From Blastocladiella emersonii ATCC 22665 (lineage: Eukaryota; Blastocladiomycota; Blastocladiomycetes; Blastocladiales; Blastocladiaceae): DNA of 64,000 bases. The position numbers and the translations under genes are program-made. Positions 22,912-32,523 of this stretch are shown here, one piece after another (the first letter of the stretch is position 1; each line of letters opens with the position of its first letter). Under the pieces are notes generated by a model. That model had not been told where the DNA came from and made no database searches. It saw only the letters and a list, made by a program, of their open reading frames with translations. The DNA lies in NCBI GenBank assembly GCA_025594325.1, contig JANHCV010000004.1, forward strand, positions 1,240,001-1,304,000, in the 5' to 3' direction.

Positions 22912-23235
22912 GGCAAAATTTAGGAACAACTGAAACACAATTCAACGACGACCTTTCGGTGGATTATCGCAGTAGATGGCGACAATGATCGATGACCATT
23001 GCCAACCGGTTTGAGGAGCTCGCTCAAGCGGACCAGGTTTTGAGGCACAGGGAAAAATCAGATTATGCTGACAGGATGATTCGCTCGAAAACAGGAAGGT
23101 AGAAACGATGGGGAGCAAAACGATCAAACACTAACGAGGGGGAAACGGATATCTTGAGGCCAGCCGTTCTTGACGAGTTGCCGTGTCGCGCGTCGCCGTG
23201 TTGCGGCCAGCCGTTTCTCGCGCTCGACAATCGAC

Positions 23236-25700
23236 TTAGTGCGAGTGCGGGTGCAGGGCCTCCTTGGAGTCCATGTCGCCCGACATGTCGATCTGGTGCG
23301 AGTCCTTCTCGTCGCCGGGAACGAGCGCGCGCTGGTGGCGGAGACGACTGTGGCGGTAGCCGTAGCCGCCGTACACGACGAGGCCGAGGGCCATCCAGAT
23401 CGCGAGACGCAGAATGGTCTCGACACCGGTCGTGACGATCAGAGCGCCGGCCGAGAGCGCGCCGAGGCCGGGGATGATGATGGGGCCGAGCGGGACGCGG
23501 AACGGGCGCTCAAGGTCGGGACGCGTGAAGCGCAGCACGGAGACAGAGATGCACACCAGCATGAAGGCTAGAAGGGTGCCGGCAGAGCTAATTTTATCGA
23601 TATCTGCATGTTAGTAGGTGGTCGAAGGTATGAGGTGAAGTGAAGGGACACGTACGTGAGCTGTGATAAAGTCAAGTCCATGTCCGAGGTCCAAGGTCTA
23701 GGTTAGTCAAAGCCACGCGTTGCGCCGCAGCAGTCGAGCACGTACATCACCGAGGAGGTTGCTTTGTATGGGAGGAGGTCAAGTAGGGACAAGAGTGTTA
23801 GTTCATGTCGAGGTACCATGCGATGATCACGAGTGTCGAGACGTACAGCTACAGGTCCCGATGAAGGTCACGATCAGTCCGCGTCAACGACGATGACGGT
23901 ACACGATGGTCACGTACAGGCAGGAAACCGGCAGCGACGACACAGAAGGTGCCCGAGACGATGGTCGAGACCATGGGCGTGCCGAACTTGGGGTGGATGC
24001 GGCCGAACACGGGCGGGAGGAGGCCATCAGCAGCGAGACTGGCGAAGACACGGGGCTGCGCGAGCAGACTGACGAGGATGACCGACGTGAGACCAGCAAC
24101 GCCGCCAATACTGGACAGAGAACGAGTGTAAGCGAAGGCGGCCTCAGGCGACGAGTCACGGTGGCCACGTACGAGACGGCGATCTTGAGCCACGTCATGC
24201 CGAGGTCCTTGACGGCGTCAGCGAGCGGGGCCGACGTGCCAAGCAGCGTGTAGGGCTTGATGCCCGTCAGGCAGAGCGAGACCAGGATGCTACGAGGGTT
24301 GCGAAGGTGAGATTTGGATCAAGGTCTGGACGAGAGCATGAGAGTGCCGTACTAGAGGATGGTGCAGAAGACGAGACTGCCGATGATACCGAGAGGCATG
24401 TCGCGAGCAGGGTTCTTGACCTCTGTGGGTACGAAAACATGTCAGTGGCCAGGTTCGAGTTGATGGTCATGGCCATGGCCAAGGTCACGGCAACGACGTA
24501 CCCTGGGCGCAGGTCGAGACGGCGTCGAAACCGATGTAGGCGAAGAAGACCGAGACACATGCGCGGAGCACACCGGCGAAGCCGTACTTGCCGTCCTCGG
24601 TGCGCTCGGGGATGAAGGGCGACCAGTTCTCTAAATACACACACGCGGCCGCGGTGGTGAGATGTCGGTAGCGCGCGCTGCCCACGTAGATGACGTACCA
24701 GGCTTGACGTAGGACACGGTGCTGAAGAGGAAGAGCATAATCACGATGACCTGAAGACGAGGGAATCGAAGGTCAGGGAGGGAGCGGACGAGGGCCGAGC
24801 GGGTTTGCGCACCTTGACGAAAACCATGGCGTGGTTGAACATGGCCGAGTGGCGGACGCCGAGGCACAAGATCGTGGTGCAGAGCACGACGATGGCGATG
24901 GCGGGCAGGTTGATGATGCCGGTCGTCTCGTCCGAGTAGAAGCCGCGCTTGTCCGAGTACTCGACCGGGCCAACGGTCCAGCGAGTGCCAATATCGGCGC
25001 CGAGCGAGTTGAGGAACGAGACCAGGTACGCGCTCCAGCCGACGGCGACCGTCTACACGCGGTGGCGGAGGTGCGAGGTCAGGATCGGTGGTCGGTGGTC
25101 GGTGGTCGGTGGTCGATGGCCGGTCGCGCTTGGTCGCGGCCACCTCCCACAACCTCCAGAAGACCAAACGTACCGCTGCTCCCATGAGGTACTCGAGCAT
25201 TAAATCCCACCCAATCACCCAACTGCGACCGGGAAAAAGCGTCGGTTAACTACGCCTGGTCGTTGCGGGAGTCGGGGAGCGAAGAAACGTACGCGAGAAG
25301 CTCGCCCGTGGTCGCGTAGGCGTACGTGTAGGCCGAACCGGCCACCGGCACCAGCGCAGCCATCTCCGAGTAGCAGAGACCGGCGAAAGCGCAGGCGAGA
25401 CCCGAGAGGATGAAGGAAAGAACGATGGCCGGGCCGGCGTGGAGCGCGGCGGCCTTGCCCGTGATCACGAAAATGCCGGCGCCGATGATTTCGCCGATGC
25501 CTACACGCATGGAGCGGCCGGCGGCGAGTCAGAATATGCGCAAGAGTCGTCGATGGCCAAGGGAGTGAGGGGAGCATACCGATCATGGTCACGTCCTTGG
25601 CCGTGAGCGTGCGCTTCAGCTGCGAGTTGAGGGCCTCGCGCTGGTAGTCGGTGACCGACTTGACCATGAAGAGGCTTCGTAGGAAGCTTTGCGGCGCCAT
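23236..25700 (-). CDS. Cationic amino-acid transporter (APC superfamily, CAT/SLC7-like)
   Basis: Exons: 25580-25700, 25293-25500, 25174-25222, 24813-25052, 24699-24750, 24502-24630, 24353-24422, 24173-24289, 23918-24110 and 23236-23587. The stretch 23588-23917 must hold one or more very small exons. Splicing gives the APC consensus start IGIGEIIGAGIFVITG, then [65 protein letters not shown] and LLPPVFGRIHPKFGTP, all hallmarks of CAT permeases with 12-14 helices. Uptake of Arg/Lys-type amino acids at the plasma or vacuolar membrane is inferred. The region between GFLP and SAGTLLAF is unresolved: either 18 nt and 5 nt micro-exons or a lesion. Confidence 0.85.
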
Positions 25701-26637
25701 GGTTGGTGCAGTGGGTTGTCGTTTACAGAGCAAAGTTCTGAGGGAAGAAGTGGCAAGGGTGCAGTGGGGGTATTCAAGAGCTGTTGATACAGGGCAGGAA
25801 TGTGCGATCCAAGAGAGGGTGAGCGAGGGTGCGGGGCGAGCGCTCCTTTTGAGGCCCACGCCGCGCACTGCGGAGCCCACACACTGCACGCATTCATGAG
25901 GGAGACGCCTGACCGACCAGTGTGCACGCACTCCTGCCGCATGACGGGAGCCACGAGGCCCTTTTTTTTCGAGACGCGGTTCCCACGGACACGTTTTGCA
26001 AAGTGGGCGTCTCGCACCTGCGACTGACCGTTTGCGCACTTTCTTTTTCGCGTCTACACGCGTCGACACGCATCGAGCCCGGCCGCGTCCCGACTGACTT
26101 GCCGAGAGACGTCTCGCTGTCCCCCAGCACACTTTCACGCCCGCGCGAACATGGTGGCCCCGGGAGACTCGCCCGCGCGACCGACGCCTTGTCCGTCTGC
26201 GCTAGACGCCGCCCTTCGGAATGTTGTCTCCTCGCGCACGTGGCAATGTGATACTTCGGCGAACCGACTTCGACGACTTGCACAAGTCGAGTGCTCTGCG
26301 AAGCCTTGGCCATGGCCACGTCGTCGCTACGGCTGAGCGCGTCCCGTTTCAGACAGCGGCCGTGGTGGCGCAGCAGCGCCCAGATTGCCGCGATCAGCAA
26401 GCGCTCAGCCGCCCGATGACGGAGATTGCCGGAGATAGGAGCCGATGTGATCCTTGTGGCAGGCTTCCCAACGGCATCCATTTCCGCCCACGTGGTGGCG
26501 TTGGTAAACGGCCAAGCCGCCGGCGCTTCCGTCTGCCTGTTCAAGACGGGCCGCGGCCGCCGGGAACCCCCCTCGCTCTCCCCCCAACTTGCCAGGGACC
26601 GTCTCGAACACGACCCGCGGCATTCCACCCACCCACC
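25701..26637. promoter_or_regulatory. Divergent promoter region (permease / CDF) rich in GAGAC motifs
   Basis: This 937 bp stretch has no gene. It has at least five GAGAC-type elements: 25902, 25971, 26009 (reverse), the palindrome GAGACGTCTC at 26106-26115, and CGGGAGAC at 26161-26168. A T8 run precedes the element at 25971. The density is the highest in the window. Confidence 0.45.
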
Positions 26638-28254
26638 ATGGCCACCCGGACCCCCGACAACATGTACTCGCCGCCCAGCAGCCCTGCGGCCGAGGCCGAG
26701 CTGCGCACGCTCGACCTGCTGTCCAACGACGCGCTCGCCGCGGCCGCGGCGTCCTCGTCTTCGGCGACGCCGGCCCCGCCCATGATCACGGGCATCAGCA
26801 TCGACGCGGCCGCGGGCAGCACCTCGCCGTCGCAGGTGTCGCTGCTCCCCGAGCCCGAGCACCCGTGGCTGTCGTCGGGCCTGACGCACCGGCTCAGCTC
26901 GTCCAAGAAGTCGCCCGAGGAGCTGGCGCGGCTGCGCAAGGAGGGCGCGTCGGCCCGCGTCGCGCGCTTCTACGAGGACCAGAACGAGATGATCGACGAG
27001 TACCTCGCGCCCATCAACGCGGGCGAGGACAACGACGACGACGCCAAGGTCACGCTCGCTGTGCGCGCGAGTCTCGGTGTCAACGTGCTGCTCCTCATGT
27101 ACGAGCGCGCGTGGGGCTGGCTGCGCAGGGTCGTTCGCTCACCTCGTACCCTTCGTGTAGCTGCCAGATCGCTGCCGCCACGTCGTCGGGCTCCATGTCG
27201 CTCCTCGCCACGGCGACCGACTCGTTCATGGACCTGGTCTCGGGTGTATGTTGCCCACTTGACGACGCTCTCATATTCGTCGGCTGACCCGCTGTCCCCG
27301 TCGTCTCGGATCCAGGGTATCCTCCTCCTCGCCGACCGGGCCGCCAAGCGCCAGAACATCCTCGACTACCCGACCGGCAAGAAGCGGTTTGAGACGATCG
27401 GCGTCATCGTGTTCGCGTGTCTCATGGCCACGGTCGCCATCCAGATTGTGGTACGTGTCGCTTCGTGCACTCGTACTAGACGACAATGGACATGGTCTCA
27501 CCCACGACGTCTCGCGCTCAGATTGAGGCGATCCGCGGCCTGGCTGCTGGCCAGGAAGACGGCACCGTGGTAGACCTTAAGGAGATCCTGCTCATCTCGG
27601 CTGCGCTCGGTACGCCTTCTGCTTGTTCCCTGCCTCGCGACTTGAACTCACACTACCGCCAACCACGCTAGCCGCCAAGGTCTGTCTGTTCCTGTACTGC
27701 AACTCGCTGCGCCAGTACAACACGGCGGCGACGCTGGCCACGGACCACCGCAACGACCTGGTCCTCAACTCGTTCGGTCTCACCATGTCGCTGCTCGGCG
27801 TCAAGCTCCTGTGGTGGCTCGATCCCGTCGGCGGTATCGGCATCGGTCTCCTCATTCTCCGCTCGTGGGCCGAGACCGCATGGGGTACGCGCTCTCTCAC
27901 TCGTGCCGCATCCTGAACTTGCCTAACCGCCGCCCACAACCCAACCCAACAGAGAACATCCAGCTGATCATCGGCCGCTCGGCGCCGCCCGCGTTCCTCA
28001 ACAAGATCACGTACCTGGCCGCGACGCACCACCCGAGCGTGCTGCAGGTCGACACGTGCAAGGCGTACTGGCTCGGCAACAACATGTTCGTCGAGGTCGA
28101 CATTGTGCTCCCGCCCGACATGACGCTGCGCGAGTCGCACGACATTGGGGAGGCGCTCCAGATGAAGCTCGAGTCGCTGCCCAACGTCGAGCGCGCGTTT
28201 GTCCACGTCGACTACGAGTTTGACCACAGTCCCGAGCACCGGCCCAAGCAGTAG
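26638..28254 (+). CDS. Cation diffusion facilitator, Mn-type (DxxxD/DxxxD)
   Basis: Six exons: 26638-27098, 27161-27245, 27316-27450, 27522-27609, 27672-27884 and 27953-28254. A disordered N-terminus of about 100 residues precedes the transporter. Helix 2 carries TDSFMDLVSG and helix 5 carries TDHRNDLVLN. Both binding motifs are DxxxD rather than the HxxxD of zinc CDFs, the pattern known for Mn-CDF proteins such as plant MTP8-11. The C-terminal cytoplasmic domain follows (THHPSVLQVDTCKAYWLGNN, FVEVDIVLPPDMTLRESHDI). Export of Mn2+ from the cytosol into the Golgi or vacuole is inferred. It is transcribed away from the permease gene. Confidence 0.92.
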
Positions 28255-28600
28255 GGCCTGTGCAGTAGGGCCTGTGTTTGTGTTGGCTAAGTTTTGCATT
28301 GATCCCACCGCGCGGTGTGCGAGTCCCCCAAAAAGAGATACACGGCTTGATAACTGTTGTCACTGACCTTGTCCGAGCTTCGGCAAGCCAGCGCACAGGC
28401 GAGGGAAGCGCGAGCGGAGCAAGAGACCGGCCGGGACATGAAACGCGACGCGTCATGGTCACGTTGGGCCGTTCGACCCCGTCGCGTCGATCCTCCCACG
28501 CGCCTTCAGCAGACGCTCGCTCTTCCGCACCTCAACCATCGAGCCGCACACTCCATGAAACTTGTACACTAGTAGCGCACTCGCAACCAACCTTACCAAG

Positions 28601-30066
28601 ATGCGCAACGTGGCCGTCCTGCACAAGACGGGCAAGATCCTGTTCTCCCGGAACTGTATGCCCTCACCCCGCTCTGGTTCTAGCAGAGAACACTGAAGCT
28701 CGTGGCCTTGTAGACCAGGGCGATCCGCTGGAGCGCAAGTACGCCGCTCCTGCTTGTTGAACCCTCGCTGCCCGCGGACTGACCACGACGGCCTTGTAGC
28801 GTCATGATCGGCTTCGCGTCGTCGATCCCGAACCTGACGCGCACGCTGCTGCACGAGGACGTGCACCAGGTCATGGGTCTGCGCACACGCATCGTGCTCA
28901 AGCCGTCTGGCGACGTACGCTTCTTCCCTTCCCCCCACACCCAACCCAAACCCTTACGCCACGCGTTCTCGCGTGTAGTACCTGTTTCTCGCGCACGTCG
29001 ACAACTCGGTCCCGTCGATCGTCGCGGCCAACGTGCTGACGGAGCTGATCCGGGCGCTGCAGCTGCTGTACGGGCATCCGGAGACGTGGACGCACGACAA
29101 CGTCGATTTCGACGGGTGCCAGGACATGATCGAGATGATGTGCACGCGCGGCATGTTCGACCCGTGTGTCGCGCTGTGCGGGCTCCAAAAGGTACGTCCG
29201 TCGGCAACACGTAGGCGATGCCCATCCTGACCAAGTCCCCTCGCGCGACGTAGACGCCCATCAAACACGAGTCGCGGCTGCGCCTCGACAAGCTGCTCGT
29301 GTACCTCGAGTCGATCCAGGGCATCTGCAACAACGCGTCGATGCTGCTGGTCGGCGACACGGTGATCCTGTCGCGGTTCGAGCTGGAGCCGTCGCGCCAG
29401 CTGCTGTACCTGCACAAGGCGCGCCCGCTCGGCACGCAGGTCCTCGCCTTCACGCCCGTGTTCATGACGACCTCGTGGTTCGGCCTGCTGCGCATCCAGC
29501 TCGCCACCTACACGCTGCTAGTCCTGTGCCACCTCGACCGCGCACTGCCGCAGACGACGCCCGGCACGACGCCGGCCACGGCACCCGCGGGCGGGTCGGG
29601 CGAGGCCCCCGAGACGCTCGCGACGGCGGGCGCGACGGCGACGCCGCTCGCCGCACTGCTGGCGAAAGTGACCGAGTTCCAGAGCATGTTCCTGTACGCG
29701 CGGCTGGAGCTGCCGAGCGAGGAGAAGCCCGCGCTGCTGCGCCAGTTTGCCAAGCGCGAGACGCTCCTGTTCCTGCACCTGCACGTCAAGACGGGCACCG
29801 TCACGTTCCCGCAGCCGCGCCCGCTGCCCGAGGTGCAGACGCGCGAACTGTACTCGACGTTCTGGGCGCTGTTCGGCGAGGCCAAGGCCGCGTTCCATGT
29901 CCCCGGAACCCGCGAGGTGACGTTTGCGCGCGAGGCGTACCGGTTCCACGCGCGCGTCGACCCCGACCAGGAGCTGTACGTCCTGTTCGCCGCGGACGCG
30001 GTCGCGCTCGAGCAGATCCATGGGCATGTCCAGGAGATTCTCGTCAACATGCAGCGGCAGCACTAA
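28601..30066 (+). CDS. Longin-type protein, possibly CCZ1/FUZ/HPS-like
   Basis: Five exons: 28601-28655, 28714-28738 (25 nt), 28800-28914, 28979-29191 and 29254-30066, giving 406 residues. The N-terminus (MRNVAVLHKTGKILFSRN) has the strand pattern of a longin domain. The C-terminus (FHARVDPDQELYVLFAADAVALEQIHGHV) resembles the closing module of the CCZ1/FUZ/HPS4 group of Rab-GEF subunits. These proteins act at endosome and vacuole membranes. The resemblance is by pattern only and the assignment is tentative. The stop codon is 24 bp from that of the convergent epimerase gene. Confidence 0.6.
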
Positions 30067-30090
30067 GGTCACTCGGGGAGAGTAATATAT

Positions 30091-31652
30091 TCACGTCGTC
30101 GTTGATAGTCTTCTTGGTGGAGGAACCGACGACCGCTGGACCCAGTTCCACGTATCGCGGCACATATCCTCGACGGAGCGGTGCGGCGTCCAGCGTAGCT
30201 CGCGGCGCGCGAGTGTCGAGTCGGCCACGACGCACGCCACGTCGCCCGGCCGCGGCGTGTCGAGGACGAGCGGCACCGCGCGCCCGCTCACGCGCTCCAT
30301 GGCCCGCACCATCTCGAGGACCGTGGTGCCCTGCCCCGTGCCGAGGTTGTACACGGCGCACGAAGATGATGGGCCCTGGTGCTGCTGGTGCTGCGGCGCC
30401 GCGGGCCGTACTGGCGATGTCGGCGCCGAGCTCGGGGGAGGAGGGAACACGCGCAGCGCGCAGACATGCGCGGCCGCGAGATCCAAGACGTGGACGTAAT
30501 CCCGCACCGCAGTCCCGTCGCGCGTCGGGTAGTGGTTCCCGTACACGTTGAGCGACGGCAGATCGCCCCGCACCACATGCGCGAGGAACGGCATGAGGTT
30601 CGACGGCGCGCCGCGCGGGTTCTCCCCGAGCAACCCGGACGGATGCGCGCCGCACGGGTTGAAGTAGCGCAGGATCGTCACGGTCCACCCGGACTCGGCG
30701 GCCGCCACGTCGCGCAGGATCCGCTCGCAAAACTCCTTGCTCCGGCCGTACGGGTTCACGGCGTGCGTCCCGTCGCGCTCCTGGACCCCGCGAGCGCCCT
30801 GCGTCCGCTGCACGCCCGTGTCGAGCCGCGGCGAGTGGACGGCGCGCGGGAACGCGCGGCGCAGGCGGTGGTGGTGCGGGAGGAGCAGCGGGCGTGGGAT
30901 TGGGTCGTGGTCGAGCGGTGGCGGCGAGGGTGCGCGGATGAGCGGCGGGGTAGGCGGCGACGAGGCGAGTGCCGCGTCAATGTCGCTGCTGTCCATGCTG
31001 TCGTCGCCATCGCCCGGGTCACCGTCCCTGTCGCTTCCCGAAGCCGAGTCGCTCGAGTCGCCGTCGAGCGGGAGCGGCGACCCCGCGACCTCGAGCTCGC
31101 CGTAGACGGCGGCGGACGAGCTGAAGATGAGCCGGCGCACGGCGTGGCGGCGCATGACGGCGAGCAGCGTGAGCAGGCCCGTGACGTTGGTGTGGTAGTA
31201 GGGGAGCGGGGCGGCGACCGACTCGGCGACGACCTTGAGCGCGGCCATGTGGATGACGGCGTCGATGCGGTGGTCGCGGAACACGGCGTCGAGGGCGCGG
31301 TCGTCGAGGACCGAGGCGTGGTAGAAGGGGATCGGGGCGGCGCACCCGGCGAGCGCGGCGACGGCATCGAGCGGGTCGCGCGTCGCGTTCGATAGGTCGT
31401 CGAGGACTACGACGCGGTAGCCGGCTTGCAGGAGCTCGAGGCAGGTGTGCGACTGGTGGGGGAGGGGGTGCGTCAGTCGCGAGTGTGGCGGCGTGATGGG
31501 GTCGAGGGAAGGCGTACGCCAATGTAGCCGCATCCGCCCGTGACGAGGACGGTCGGCGGTCGTGGGGGCGCGCCATCGAGCGAGGCGGCGGTGATGGTGG
31601 CGGCGTCCATGGCCTCCGGCAGCGTCGAATTCGGTCGGTTCTCCATCATCAT
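30091..31652 (-). CDS. UDP-glucose 4-epimerase with disordered insertion
   Basis: Two exons, 31518-31652 and 30091-31452, giving about 498 residues. The 65 nt intron splits the NAD motif. Splicing gives VLVTGGCGYIGSHTCLELL (GxxGxxG). Other GALE landmarks follow: VIHMAALKVVAESV, the catalytic Ser strand LIFSSSAAVYG, the YxxxK pair in NPYGRSK, and ILRYFNPCGAHPSG, GTAVRDYVHVLDLA and YNLGTGQGTTVLEMV. It interconverts UDP-glucose and UDP-galactose in the cytosol. Between AVYG and NPYGRSK lie about 114 residues instead of about 25, rich in Asp/Ser then Pro. Either this is a real insertion or an unrecognised intron. Three in-frame ATGs cluster at 31646-31652. Confidence 0.9.
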
Positions 31653-32523
31653 CCAGCGTGCATGTGCAAGTTGTTGCGACGGCTAGTCCATGAGCTGCAT
31701 CCGTGTGTTGGGAGAGAAGCGATGCGCTGCGAGGCCCGGGGACGCGATCGGTCACAGCGCGTAGGCGCAGACGCGGAGCGGTTCTCTCCGCGATGAAACG
31801 TGCAATCTGCATCTGGCCCGCCCGGAACACGGGAAAAGCCAATCACACGCCGCGGGAGACACTTGTTCATTGCACGGCGCGTGGGCGCAGGTGACCCGCG
31901 GGGGACACTTTTTTTTCCCCTCCTTCGCGCGCCGCGCGGCGCGTCGTGCGTGCGCCTCGCCGCCTTCCCATCGCGCCCGCGGACTTGGGTGCCGCGAATC
32001 TGCTGTCTGCAAGGATGCGAGCTGGAGAGCGCGTGTGTTGATCTTGCAGGGCAGGAAAACGTTGTGAGTTTGGGAGGGAGCGTTCCGCCGCGCCCTGCGC
32101 GCGTCACTGCGCGCACTCTCGAGTCTACCTCCTCCCGACGTGTCGAGGATTCGCGACAGTCGGTTCGGAGCGCGAACTTGAGCGAGTGCTTGAGGCGGAG
32201 GCGCGAACTTGCAAGCGAGCGCTCCTGTTCGCCTCTCGCCCGCGGTCGCGGCCCCGCTTTCTCCTCCCCTCGCACCTCCCTCTCCTCTCCATCCAATCCC
32301 GCCCTCTCCAAGGCCGCCGATCCCCCGCAACGCACACTGCGCGCACTCGCCGCAACGCATCTCGACGCATTCCGCACCAGCCTCGGGAGACATTGGCTGT
32401 CCCCGCCCGCCTGCTGCCGTCGCCATCAACAAGGACGACAAGTCTGCCCTCCATTCCGCGCCCCGCCGACGCGCGCGTCTCTCCACCTCCCTCTTCTCTC
32501 CACCAGCACCACCGCGCACACGA
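31653..32523. promoter_or_regulatory. Divergent promoter region (epimerase / Sds3-like)
   Basis: This 871 bp stretch has no supported gene. It contains GCCAATCA at about 31838, CGGGAGAC at 31853-31860, a variant CGGGGGAC near 31889 followed by a T8 run, and CGGGAGAC at 32384-32391. The part from 32230 to 32520 is C/T-rich, as expected for the leader of the Sds3-like gene. Confidence 0.45.

Larger units (their letters stand above)
22034..23235. other. 3' flank of Fanzor-like gene and of permease gene
   Basis: 1.2 kb, less GC-rich than its surroundings. It contains an inverted repeat (22128-22134 with 22159-22165), an intron-like segment (GTAAGC at 22354 to TTTTTTTAG ending at 22411), a small candidate gene and a tandem repeat. 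No terminal inverted repeat pairing with the 5' flank was recognised by eye. Confidence 0.4.

Noticed and set aside
25061-25173. GGTCGGTGGTC simple repeat as a mobile-element end
   Set aside because: It lies inside a permease intron (25053-25173) and is a short local microsatellite without flanking repeats.
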